DNA of 64,000 bases from Ga0077560 sp046330435 (lineage in GTDB: Bacteria > Actinomycetota > Thermoleophilia > Miltoncostaeales > Miltoncostaeaceae). Position numbers and translations under genes: made by a program. Position 1 is the first letter of the stretch; every line of letters begins with the position of its first letter. Shown piece after piece: positions 41,335 to 49,616 of this stretch. The DNA lies in contig JAXLST010000011.1 of NCBI GenBank assembly GCA_046330435.1, positions 142,745-206,744 of the forward strand, given 5' to 3'. The notes under the pieces were generated by a model. That model saw only the letters and a program-made list of their open reading frames with translations. It was not told the origin of the DNA and did no database searches.

Positions 41335-42468
41335 ATGACCGCGGACCGACCCGACGGCGCGCTGCGCCCCGAGACCCGGCTGGTCACCGGGGGACGGCCG
41401 CCGCACCTGGGCGCGCCGCTCAACGTCCCCATCACCCCGGCCTCGAACTTCCGGGCGTCCGGGCCGTCCGTCGACGGCGACGCCCACCGGGAGTACTCCC
41501 GCGACGACGCCACCCCCGGGTGGGACGCCCTGGAGGCGGTCGTGGGTGACCTGGAGGGCGGCACCGCGGTGGCGTTCGCATCCGGCATGGCCGCCGCCGC
41601 GGCCGTGATCGACCTGCTGCCCGTCGGCAGCCGCGCGGTCGCGTGCAGCGACGCCTACACCGGTACCAGGGGACTCCTCGCCGACGGGAGGGACCTCGGG
41701 CGTTGGTCCGTCGAGTTCACCGACACCACCGACACGGGCGCCGCCCTGGCGGCGATGGCCGGGGCGGACCTGGTGTGGCTCGAGTCGCCCAGCAACCCGC
41801 TGATGGAGATCGCCGACCTGCCGGCGCTGTGCGGCGCGGCCCGCCCCACGGGGTCGATGGTGGTCGTCGACAACACGTTCGCCACCCCGCTGCTGCAGCG
41901 GCCCCTGGCCCTGGGGGCCGACGTGGTGATCCATTCGGCGACCAAGTTCCTGGGCGGCCACTCGGACCTGCTGCTGGGGATCGCCGTGTCCGCAACGCCG
42001 GAGCTGGGCGAGCGGCTGCGCGAGCGGCGTGCACTCGCCGGGGCCACCCCGGGCGCGCTCGAGGCCTTCCTCGCCCTGCGCGGCATCCGGACGCTCGCCG
42101 TGCGGCTCGAGCGGTCCCAGGCCACCGCGGGCGAGCTCGCCCGCAGGCTCGACGCCCACCCCGCGGTGGGACGCGTGCGCTACCCGGGCCTGCCCGCCGA
42201 CCCGGGGCACGACCGCGCCGCCGCCCAGATGGCCGGATTCGGGGCGATCCTGTCGTTCGAGCTCGCGGACGCCGCCACCGCGGACCGCGTGTGCGACGCC
42301 GTGCGGGTGATCACCTCGGCGACGAGCCTCGGCGGGGTCGAGACCACCATCGAGCGGCGCGCCAAGCTACCCGGGTCGGACCACGTCCCGCCCGGCCTGC
42401 TGCGCGTGAGCGTCGGCCTAGAGCACGTCGACGACCTCTGGGCGGACCTGACCGCCGCGATCGGGTGA
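41335..42468 (+). CDS. Trans-sulfuration PLP enzyme (cystathionine gamma-lyase/synthase-like)
   Basis: 377 residues of the Cys/Met metabolism PLP family. Signatures: NVPITPASNF, EYSRDDATPGWDALE, GGTAVAFASGMAAAAAV, YTGTRGLL, WLESPSNPLMEIADL, VVVDNTFATPLLQRPL, and the Schiff-base Lys in IHSATKFLGGHSD; near the end VITSATSLGGVETTIERRA and LLRVSVGLEHVDDLW. It would cleave or form cystathionine or a related sulfur amino acid. The active-site Tyr of RYSR/EYSR is present. ATG 41335 has GGTGAG close by. Individual reaction (metB, metC, mgl) cannot be decided. Convergent with the next gene through a perfect terminator hairpin. Confidence 0.85.
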   Translation: MTADRPDGALRPETRLVTGGRPPHLGAPLNVPITPASNFRASGPSVDGDAHREYSRDDATPGWDALEAVVGDLEGGTAVAFASGMAAAAAVIDLLPVGSRAVACSDAYTGTRGLLADGRDLGRWSVEFTDTTDTGAALAAMAGADLVWLESPSNPLMEIADLPALCGAARPTGSMVVVDNTFATPLLQRPLALGADVVIHSATKFLGGHSDLLLGIAVSATPELGERLRERRALAGATPGALEAFLALRGIRTLAVRLERSQATAGELARRLDAHPAVGRVRYPGLPADPGHDRAAAQMAGFGAILSFELADAATADRVCDAVRVITSATSLGGVETTIERRAKLPGSDHVPPGLLRVSVGLEHVDDLWADLTAAIG

Positions 42469-42480
42469 GGGAAGTCGCAC

Positions 42481-42513
42481 CGGGGGCGGGGCCGTCACGC
42501 GGCCCCGCCCCCG
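42481..42513 (+). terminator. Bidirectional terminator hairpin
   Basis: CGGGGGCGGGGCCG (42481-42494) and CGGCCCCGCCCCCG (42500-42513) are perfect complements over 14 pairs with a five-base loop, located between two convergent stops (42468 and 42518). No T-run, as common in GC-rich genomes. Confidence 0.7.
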
Positions 42514-42517
42514 TCGC

Positions 42518-44365
42518 TCAGGAGGGGTTCCGCCCCGGGATGACGTCCCCGGCACCCAGCTGCCCCTCCGCCATGCCGAACCACCGCACCGAGCCGCCCA
42601 GGTAGGCGTTCTCATAGGCGTAGAGCCCCCGGAGCCAGCTCCGGATGGCGGCGTCGGAGACGGCGCGGGACTTGCCGAGCACCTGACGGCACAGGCCGGA
42701 CGGGAACTCGGTGCCCGGGCAGACGCGGCGCAGCTCGCGCCGGGCGGCGGGCAGCGGCCCGTTCACCGCCTGCGCCACGGTGAAGTCCCGCTTGATGCCG
42801 TGGACGCGGTTCGCGATGGCCCGCTTGAGGACGTTCGCCATGTGGATCATCCGGATCGCCCGGGCGTGCTGGCAGGCCATCCGGCTGTGCACCGACGGCC
42901 CCTCGCTGCAGAAGGACGCGGGGGCCTTCGCGCCGGTGAAGGGCGCCGGCGCCGGGATCGCCGCGGCCACCGATGGCAGCGAGGTCACGTAGAGCGGCTG
43001 CTGGAGCTTCGCGTCGGCCGAGATGGGGCCCGCGAGGTCCGAGCCGGCGACGCCGCGCTGCAGCACCGCGCGCAGGGCGACGAACCGCCGCTCGGCGTCG
43101 CGGATGAGCGCCTCGGTCGCGGCGAAGTTCGCGTTCGTGATGTCCAGCCGGCCCTTGGGGTTGAGCGTGAAGCGGTACCCGGAGACCGCCCGGGCCGCGG
43201 GACGGGACGACGCGCGCCGGGGCGCCGCCAGGAACGCCGGGATGTCGTCGGCGAGGGCCGCCGTGCCGATGCTGTTGCCGCAGATGTCGCGCCCCGCGAC
43301 GCCGGCCTTCAGCCACCGCTCGATCGCGCTCATCTTCCGCACCGCCGCCGTCGCGTGGTCGCGGTTGGTCCACATCTGCTGCGGCGTGTCCCGCACCTCG
43401 GTGAACGGCACGAAGTAGCGCTTCGGAAGGCCCGGGCACGGCGCGAAGTCCTCGTTGCTGGGCGGAGTGCGCTGTGCGACCACGAGGCTGTTCTCACCGC
43501 AGGGCGCACCACCCACGAGCACCGTCATCCGCACCGTCGCCTGGAACGCGGTCTTCGGCGGCGTGCCGCTCAAGCGGCCGGTGTCCGGGTCCAGCGTCAT
43601 CCCGGCCGGGACGGTCTGCGAGGTGAACCGGAGCGTCCCCGCGCCGGCGCCCGTCACGGTCGGGGTGCCGTCGAACGGCTGGCCGGCGGCCGGCCGCCTG
43701 GCGTAGGAGAACCCGACGTCCCCCAGGACGGTGAGCGACAGCGGGGCCGTGGCGGAGCCCGAGGAATCGGTCACCGTCACCGTGTAGGTCGCGGTGGCGG
43801 CCTCCGCCGCGGGGGAGCCGGTGATCGCGCCGGTGGCCGGGTCGAGGCTCAGGCCCGCGGGAAGCGCCGGCGACACGGAGAACCGCGGGGTGCCGGTCAC
43901 CCGGAGCTCGGCGGGGGCCACCGGCAGCGGGCGGCTGCCCAGCGTGCCGCCCCGGTTGAGGCAGAGCCCCGCGTAGCTCACGGACGGCGGCGGGGTGCAC
44001 TCCACCGCCGGCTGGGTGAGGATCACCCGGTCCGGCTGGGTGCTGTCCGGGAGCGTCCACCCGACCGTCACGGTGACGGTGTGCACACGGGCGTCGGGGA
44101 ACGTCACGCTGGTGCGCAGCGTCCCGGTCGTGCCCGAGAACACGTGGTCACCGGACTTCACGACCGTCCCGTCGAGCGAGACCGACCACCGGATCGTGTT
44201 CACGATCGGCGGTCCGCCGAAGCCGGTGAAGCCGACCACCACGTCGTAGGTGTCGGTGGCGCGGTTGCAGCCCGCCGTCGCGGCGGGCGTGTGGGCGGCC
44301 GCGAGGGCCGGCAGCGCAAGCAGCGCGGCGGCGATGACGATGAGGCTCCGAAGCAGTGCTCGCAC
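42518..44365 (-). CDS. Secreted protein with putative Ig (He_PIG-like) domains
   Basis: 615 residues from GTG 44365, which begins a signal peptide (LLRSLIVIAAALLALPALAAAH). The N-terminal third has an Ig-like fold (VVVGFTGFGGPPIVNTI...). Then two He_PIG-type modules with SPALPAGLSLDPATGAITGSP and TVPAGMTLDPDTGRLSGTPP, known as cadherin-like ligand-binding units. The last 300 residues are helical with several Cys (CPGLPKRYF, CGNSIG, CSEGPS, CQHARAIRMIHM) and match no family I know. Probably an extracellular binding protein. Ribosome site is weak. Confidence 0.7.
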   Translation of the reverse strand: MRALLRSLIVIAAALLALPALAAAHTPAATAGCNRATDTYDVVVGFTGFGGPPIVNTIRWSVSLDGTVVKSGDHVFSGTTGTLRTSVTFPDARVHTVTVTVGWTLPDSTQPDRVILTQPAVECTPPPSVSYAGLCLNRGGTLGSRPLPVAPAELRVTGTPRFSVSPALPAGLSLDPATGAITGSPAAEAATATYTVTVTDSSGSATAPLSLTVLGDVGFSYARRPAAGQPFDGTPTVTGAGAGTLRFTSQTVPAGMTLDPDTGRLSGTPPKTAFQATVRMTVLVGGAPCGENSLVVAQRTPPSNEDFAPCPGLPKRYFVPFTEVRDTPQQMWTNRDHATAAVRKMSAIERWLKAGVAGRDICGNSIGTAALADDIPAFLAAPRRASSRPAARAVSGYRFTLNPKGRLDITNANFAATEALIRDAERRFVALRAVLQRGVAGSDLAGPISADAKLQQPLYVTSLPSVAAAIPAPAPFTGAKAPASFCSEGPSVHSRMACQHARAIRMIHMANVLKRAIANRVHGIKRDFTVAQAVNGPLPAARRELRRVCPGTEFPSGLCRQVLGKSRAVSDAAIRSWLRGLYAYENAYLGGSVRWFGMAEGQLGAGDVIPGRNPS

Positions 44366-44526
44366 GGGGTTCCGTCCTGTGAGGCGGCCAATGGGCGCGG
44401 CCGTTCCGCCAACTCTTCCATTCCCCCCGCACCCGCCCGTCACCGCACCGTCACGGGGATTGACCCGCCGCCGCCCGGGCACGGAGGGTGGGATCGGACC
44501 GTGCCCACGACGGACCCGGAGGCGCA

Positions 44527-45276
44527 ATGGACATCGGCGGATGGACGCGCGACACCGGCTCCCGCCCGCGCCTGCATCTGCTCGGCGGATTCGAGCTGCG
44601 GTGCGGAGGACGCCCCGTCGCCATGCCCCGCAGCGCACAGCGGCTCGCGGCGTACCTGGCGGTGCGCGGCCGGCCGCAGCAGCGCATCGCCGTCGCCGGG
44701 AGGCTGTGGCCGGAGGTCCCGGACGACCGCGCACAGGCCTGCCTGCGGTCGGCGCTCTGGCGGCTGGGCGCCGGCGACACCAGCCTGGCGACCGCGACCC
44801 GGGACGAGGTGGCCCTCGCACCCGACGTCGCCGTCGACCTCCACGAGCTCGAGCGGGCGATCGACGGGGCGCTGGGACCGGGCGAGTCGCCTCCGGCCAC
44901 CCCGCACGTCCTGCGGCTGCTCACCCGCGAGGTGCTCCCGGGGTGGTACGAGGATTGGGCGGTGTCGGAGCGGGAGCGGCTCAAGGACCTGAGCCTCCAC
45001 GCGCTCGAGGCCCTCGCCGAGGGACTGCTGGACAGCGGACGCCCCCGGGAGGCCGCCCGCTGCGCCTTCGCGGCGGTGCAGGGCGAGCCGCTGCGCGAGA
45101 GCTCCCAGCGGCTGCTCATCCGCGCGTACCTGGCAGACGGCAACACCGCCCTCGCGGTGCGCAGCTACGACGCGTACCGCGCGACGCTCGCCCGGGAGCT
45201 CGGGGAGGAGCCGTCCTGGCTCATGGCCGACGTGCGGGCCGCCATCCGGTGGCCGGCCGGACGGGCGGCGTCATGA
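44527..45276 (+). CDS. SARP-type transcriptional regulator (wHTH + BTAD)
   Basis: 249 residues. Residues about 14-95 form an OmpR-like winged helix (LHLLGGFELRCGGRPVAMP, AQRLAAYLAVRG, LWPEVPDDRAQACLRSALWRL); residues 110-245 form the bacterial transcriptional activation domain with TPR-like helices (LPGWYEDWAVSERERLKDL, ALRSYDAYRATLARELGEEPS). SARPs often activate antibiotic or secondary-metabolite clusters, but none is visible nearby. Strong GGAGGCGCA precedes ATG 44527. The cupin gene overlaps its stop (ATGA), so the pair is co-expressed. Target genes unknown. Confidence 0.82.
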   Translation: MDIGGWTRDTGSRPRLHLLGGFELRCGGRPVAMPRSAQRLAAYLAVRGRPQQRIAVAGRLWPEVPDDRAQACLRSALWRLGAGDTSLATATRDEVALAPDVAVDLHELERAIDGALGPGESPPATPHVLRLLTREVLPGWYEDWAVSERERLKDLSLHALEALAEGLLDSGRPREAARCAFAAVQGEPLRESSQRLLIRAYLADGNTALAVRSYDAYRATLARELGEEPSWLMADVRAAIRWPAGRAAS

Positions 45277-45866
45277 GCGGGGACGCGGGGCCCCCGGTCC
45301 CCGAGGCGCCGTTGGAGCGCACCGACGCCGGGCTGGTGCCGGCGGGCGCGGGGTGGTTCGTCCTGAACGCCCGGGACGCACGGTGGGTGCACCGCCCCGG
45401 CATGGGCCATGGGCTGCCGCTCACGGGATGGACCGCCCAGGAGGCCGAGACGTGGTTCCCCATGCTGGGCGTCGCCATCCGGGTGTTCGGCCCGGGGGAG
45501 CCCAGCACCGTGCCCCACTGGGAGGCCGACGCGGAGGACTTCCGGGTGCTGCACGGCGAGGCGGTGCTGATCATCGAGGGGCAGGAGCGCCGCCTGCGCC
45601 GGTGGGATTTCGTCCACTGCCCGCCCGGCACCCGCCACGCCTTCGCCGGGGCGGGGGACGGGCCCTGCGTGCTGCTGTGCGCGAGCTCCCGGGTGCACCA
45701 GGCCGGCGACCGGTGGGGCGCCTATGAGGACGACCCGGCCGCGCGGCGCCATGGCGCGGCCCCGCCGCGGGACACCGACGACAGCCGGGAGGCGTACGCG
45801 GCGTTCCCCCCGGCGGCGCCCGTGCCGTACCCCGGCGGGCTGCTCCCGGAGGACGGCGCGCCGTGA
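45273..45866 (+). CDS. Cupin-domain protein
   Basis: 197 residues; ATG 45273 overlaps the SARP stop. The cupin barrel spans about residues 65-140: TVPHWEADAEDFRVLHGEAVLII (metal-binding His/Glu of motif 1) and VHCPPGTRHAFAGAGDGP (motif 2 His). Mono-cupins of this sort act as dioxygenases, isomerases or sensors. The N-terminal GAGWFVLNARDARWVHRPGMG block and C-terminal Pro/Asp-rich tail are extra. As partner of a SARP regulator it may sense a ligand or modify a metabolite; this is inferred only from position. A GC hairpin (45867-45884) follows. Confidence 0.75.
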   Translation: MSGDAGPPVPEAPLERTDAGLVPAGAGWFVLNARDARWVHRPGMGHGLPLTGWTAQEAETWFPMLGVAIRVFGPGEPSTVPHWEADAEDFRVLHGEAVLIIEGQERRLRRWDFVHCPPGTRHAFAGAGDGPCVLLCASSRVHQAGDRWGAYEDDPAARRHGAAPPRDTDDSREAYAAFPPAAPVPYPGGLLPEDGAP

Positions 45867-45884
45867 CCGGCGGCCGCCCGCCGG
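45867..45884 (+). terminator. Small hairpin between convergent cupin and PAS genes
   Basis: CCGGCGG (45867-45873) and CCGCCGG (45878-45884) pair over seven bases around CCGC, directly after the cupin stop and just before the convergent PAS gene end. Confidence 0.35.
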
Positions 45885-45894
45885 CCGGCACGGG

Positions 45895-47529
45895 TCAGCC
45901 GGCGGCGGCCGCGGCGGCGGCGGCGAGGTCCGCGTAGACGCGCAGGCGGTCCGCGGCGCCCTCGGCGAAGTGCCCCTCGGCGAGACCGGCGCAGACGCAG
46001 CCCCACAGCTCGCCGCCCACGACGACCGGCGCCGCGAGCGTCATCCCGGCCCGGCCGCCGGCCGCCCCGACCTCGCGGACCGCCACGGCGGACCCGTGGG
46101 CCACCACCTCGGCGGCGGCGGTCCCGGCGCGTGACAGGTCGACGGTGGAGGCGCGCCGCCCGCCCCCCGGCCAGACGGCCACGGGCACGCCCCGGGAGCC
46201 GGCGAAGCGCAGCACGGTGACGGTGTCCGCGGGCAGGGCGTCGCAGGCGTCCCGGGCGACCGCCCCGTGCACGACGTCCGCGGCGGCGCCGCCGGCCAGA
46301 AGGGACGCGACGCGGCGCATCGCGCCGTTGTCGCGCTCGCGGTGCTCACGTCCGCTGATGTCGCGGATGCTGTGCTGGACCTCGACCACGGTGCCGTGGT
46401 CGTCGTACACGGGACCGCCGGTCACCTCGGCCCAGATCCAGCGGCCGTCGCCGCGCCGGATCCGCACCTCGTAGCGCACCCCGACCTCCCCGGCGGCCAT
46501 CCGGAGGAACCCCTCCCGCGCGTGCTCCAGGTCGTCGGGGTTCACCAGGCCGGCGTCGAGCTGCGGCATGTCGTTGGGGTCGAACCGCAGGACCCGCCAC
46601 ACCGACGGGGACGCCGACAGCAGCTCGCCGGAGGGGGACAGGCGGATCACCGCGTCGGACTGGTAGCCGTAGAGCGCCCGGTACCGCTGCTCGCTGGCCC
46701 GCAGCGCCTCCTCGGCCTCGCGCAGGGCCGTGATGTCGGTGAGCGTCACCAGCACGGCCTCGGGCCTGCCGTCCGCGGCGGGCGCCCCCAGGGGCACCCA
46801 GGATGCGACCGCCCAGACGCGGCGGCCGTCGGGCCGGTCGATCCCGATGACGACGCCCGCGCGGAGACGGCCGGTCGCGAACACCGACCTCAGCGGGCTC
46901 CGCTCCGCGGGGATCGGCTCGCCCCACGCGTTCACGATGCCCGGGCACATCGCCGCGGCCTCAGTGCCCGCCAGCGATTCGGCCTCGACGCCCAGGATCC
47001 GGGCCACGGACGGGTTGGCCGACCAGATGCGGCCGTCCCGGCCCACCACGACCATGCCGTCGTGGGTGGCGGCGACCACGGTGCGGAACCGCTCCTCGGT
47101 CGCCCGCAGCGCCGTGACGTCCGTGAAGGTGGTCACCGCGGCCTGCGGCAGACCGTCCTCCCCCACCGGGCCCATGGGCTCGGAGTTGACCTGGATCCAG
47201 CGCCGCTCGCCGTGGGCGGGGCTGTCGACCCCCATGATCACGCCGCGCTGCGGCTCGCCGGTGCGCAGGGTCGTCATGGACGGGTGCTCGTGACCGGGGA
47301 ACGGCGATCCGTCGGCCCGGACCGCGTGCCAGCGGGGGTCCATGGACGTGCGGCCCAGCAGCTGGTCCTCGGTGAGCCCCAGCACCCGCGCGGCGGCCGC
47401 GTTGGCCATTGTGATGCGGCCGTCGGCGGCCTGCACCACCAGGCCCTCGCCCATCGCCGCGAACATCGCCCGCAGCTGTTCCTCGGGGCGGAAGCCCGCC
47501 TCGACCGTCGACGCCCCCGGTGAATCCAT
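45895..47529 (-). CDS. Multi-PAS and GAF sensor protein without output domain
   Basis: 544 residues from ATG 47529. Three PAS modules are seen: residues about 15-140 (GEGLVVQAADGRITMANAAAARVLGL; ending AAVTTFTDVTALR), 140-265 (HDGMVVVGRDGRIWSANPSVARILGV; VLVTLTDITALREAEEAL), and 270-390 (QSDAVIRLSPSGELLSASPSVWRVL; VRIRRGDGRWIWAEVTGGP, HSIRDISGRE). A GAF domain closes (residues about 400-544; MTLAAPVVVGGELWGCVCAGL). No kinase, GGDEF or response domain follows, so it must signal through a partner or be cut down. No ribosome site. Divergent from kup (169 bases). Confidence 0.8.
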   Translation of the reverse strand: MDSPGASTVEAGFRPEEQLRAMFAAMGEGLVVQAADGRITMANAAAARVLGLTEDQLLGRTSMDPRWHAVRADGSPFPGHEHPSMTTLRTGEPQRGVIMGVDSPAHGERRWIQVNSEPMGPVGEDGLPQAAVTTFTDVTALRATEERFRTVVAATHDGMVVVGRDGRIWSANPSVARILGVEAESLAGTEAAAMCPGIVNAWGEPIPAERSPLRSVFATGRLRAGVVIGIDRPDGRRVWAVASWVPLGAPAADGRPEAVLVTLTDITALREAEEALRASEQRYRALYGYQSDAVIRLSPSGELLSASPSVWRVLRFDPNDMPQLDAGLVNPDDLEHAREGFLRMAAGEVGVRYEVRIRRGDGRWIWAEVTGGPVYDDHGTVVEVQHSIRDISGREHRERDNGAMRRVASLLAGGAAADVVHGAVARDACDALPADTVTVLRFAGSRGVPVAVWPGGGRRASTVDLSRAGTAAAEVVAHGSAVAVREVGAAGGRAGMTLAAPVVVGGELWGCVCAGLAEGHFAEGAADRLRVYADLAAAAAAAAG

Positions 47530-47698
47530 GGCGGGGCAAACTAGTGCACGGAGGCCGCCGCGCAAACGGACGCGCGTCGCGTCCTTCACACCGCCTTCAG
47601 ACGAAGGCGCCGGATCTTTCGGAAGCCCTCACGCGGCCGGTCCTACGGTTGAGGTGACCGCCCGCTTGACCGCCGTCGCCGACGGCGAGGAGGACCGC

Positions 47699-49609
47699 AT
47701 GACCACCCTGCACGGCGTCGCCGCCGGCCCCCGCGACGCCGGGTCCCGCCGTCCGCCCCCGGCGGCGACGGCCGCCCTCACCCTGGGCGCCCTCGGAGTG
47801 GTGTTCGGCGACATCGGCACCAGCCCGCTCTACGCCCTGCGGGAGGTGTTCGTGGGCGCCCACCCACTGGCCCCGGACACCGCCCGGATGCTCGGGGTGC
47901 TGTCGCTCATGACGTGGTCGCTGATGATCGTGGTGACCATCAAGTTCGCGCTGTTCATCATGCGGGCCGACAACGACGGCGAGGGCGGGATCATGGCCCT
48001 CGTCGCCCTCGTGAAACGCGACGGCGGCAGCCGCTGGTTCACGCCGCTGGTGCTGCTGGGGATCTTCGGCGCCGCGCTGTTCTACGGGGACGGGGTCATC
48101 ACCCCCGCCATCTCCGTGCTGTCGGCGGTCGAGGGGCTCACCATCGTCGCGCCCGGCGTGGAGTCCGCGGTCGTCCCCGCCGCCATCGCCATCCTGGTGC
48201 TGCTCTTCGCCATCCAGCGGCGCGGCACCGGCGCCGTCGGCGCGCTGTTCGGGCCGGTGATGGTGGTGTGGTTCACCACGCTCGGCGTCCTCGGGGCCCT
48301 GGAGATCGCCCGGCACCCGGGGATCCTGCGGGCGCTCAGCCCCAGCTATGCGGTCGCGTTCTTCGTGCGGGAGCCGGGTCTGGCGTTCCTGTCGCTGGGG
48401 TCCGTGGTGCTGGCGGTGACCGGCGCCGAGGCCCTGTACGCCGACATGGGGCACTTCGGCCGTCCGGCCATCACGCGCGCCTGGGCCCTGGTGACCCTCC
48501 CCGCGCTGCTGCTCAACTACTTCGGGCAGGGGGCCCTGGTGCTCGCGCACCCCGCCACCGTCGAGAACCCCTTCTACCTGCTCGCGCCCTCGGCGCTGCG
48601 CCTGCCGCTGGTGATCCTCGCCACCGTCGCCACCGTCGTCGCCTCGCAGGCCGTCATCTCCGGGGCGTTCTCGATGACCCGGCAGGCGGTGCAGCTCGGG
48701 TTCCTGCCGCGCGTGGTCGTGCGCCACACCTCCGGCGAGCACGAGGGGCAGATCTACGTCCCCGTCGTGAACTGGCTGCTGTGCATCTCGGTGGCGGCCC
48801 TGGTGGCGGCGTTCGGGTCGTCCAGCGGGCTGGCGTCGGCCTACGGGGTGGCGGTCACCGCGACCCTGGCGATCGACACGGTCCTCGCCCTGGTCGTGGT
48901 GCGCCGGCTGTGGCACCGGCCGCTGTGGGCCGTGGTCGCCGGCGGGAGCGCCCTGCTGATCGTGGACCTGGCGTTCTTCTCGGCCCAGATCCCGAAGATC
49001 CCCGAGGGCGGATGGTTCCCGCTCCTGGGCGGCCTGGCGGTGTTCACGCTGCTGTCGACCTGGTGGCGCGGCCGGAAGCTGGCCCTCGACGCCCTGTCAC
49101 GGCGCAAGCGCCCGCTGGCCGGGTTCCTCGACTCCCTCGAGACGTCTCCGCCGACGCGCGTCCCCGGTACCGCGGTCTACCTGGCGACCATCGCCACCGG
49201 CATCCCGGCGGCCCTCACCCGTAACGTCGAGCACAACCGGGTCCTGCACGAACACGTCATCCTCATGACCTGCCGCACGGTCCCCGCCCCGCGGGTCGCC
49301 GACGCCGACCGCCTGCAGATCCGGGACCTCGGCCACGGGCTGTTCCGGGTGGTCGCCGCGTTCGGGTTCATGGAGGACCCGGACGTGCCGCACGCGGTCC
49401 GGCTGGCCGCCGCGGCGGGCGTACCCGTCACCGGCGAGGTCACGTACATGCTCAGCCACATCACGCTGCGGCCCACCCGCGGCGGCGGCATGGCCTACTG
49501 GCGCAAGCACCTGTTCGCCGCGATGAGCCGGAACTCCCTGCGGGCGTCCACGCACCTGGGGGTGCCGACCCGGGACGCCATGGAGCTCGGCACCCAGGTC
49601 GACATCTGA
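47699..49609 (+). CDS. kup: Kup-type potassium transporter
   Basis: 636 residues, about 12 helices. Signatures: LGALGVVFGDIGTSPLYALREVF, IKFALFIMRADNDGEGGIMALVAL, FYGDGVITPAISVLSAVEGL, VTGAEALYADMGHFGRPAI, and LLNYFGQGALVL; then a C-terminal cytosolic part (THLGVPTRDAMELGTQVDI). It takes up potassium by proton symport at low affinity. GAGGAGGACC precedes ATG 47699. The 169-base leader was checked for a c-di-AMP (ydaO) riboswitch, often linked to kup, and no such structure was recognised. Convergent with the lysyl-oxidase gene seven bases away. Confidence 0.93.
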   Translation: MTTLHGVAAGPRDAGSRRPPPAATAALTLGALGVVFGDIGTSPLYALREVFVGAHPLAPDTARMLGVLSLMTWSLMIVVTIKFALFIMRADNDGEGGIMALVALVKRDGGSRWFTPLVLLGIFGAALFYGDGVITPAISVLSAVEGLTIVAPGVESAVVPAAIAILVLLFAIQRRGTGAVGALFGPVMVVWFTTLGVLGALEIARHPGILRALSPSYAVAFFVREPGLAFLSLGSVVLAVTGAEALYADMGHFGRPAITRAWALVTLPALLLNYFGQGALVLAHPATVENPFYLLAPSALRLPLVILATVATVVASQAVISGAFSMTRQAVQLGFLPRVVVRHTSGEHEGQIYVPVVNWLLCISVAALVAAFGSSSGLASAYGVAVTATLAIDTVLALVVVRRLWHRPLWAVVAGGSALLIVDLAFFSAQIPKIPEGGWFPLLGGLAVFTLLSTWWRGRKLALDALSRRKRPLAGFLDSLETSPPTRVPGTAVYLATIATGIPAALTRNVEHNRVLHEHVILMTCRTVPAPRVADADRLQIRDLGHGLFRVVAAFGFMEDPDVPHAVRLAAAAGVPVTGEVTYMLSHITLRPTRGGGMAYWRKHLFAAMSRNSLRASTHLGVPTRDAMELGTQVDI

Positions 49610-49616
49610 TCCCCCG

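Noticed and set aside
47530..47698. A c-di-AMP (ydaO) riboswitch before kup
   Set aside because: Such switches are frequent at kup, but none of the conserved ydaO core segments was recognised in this short leader.
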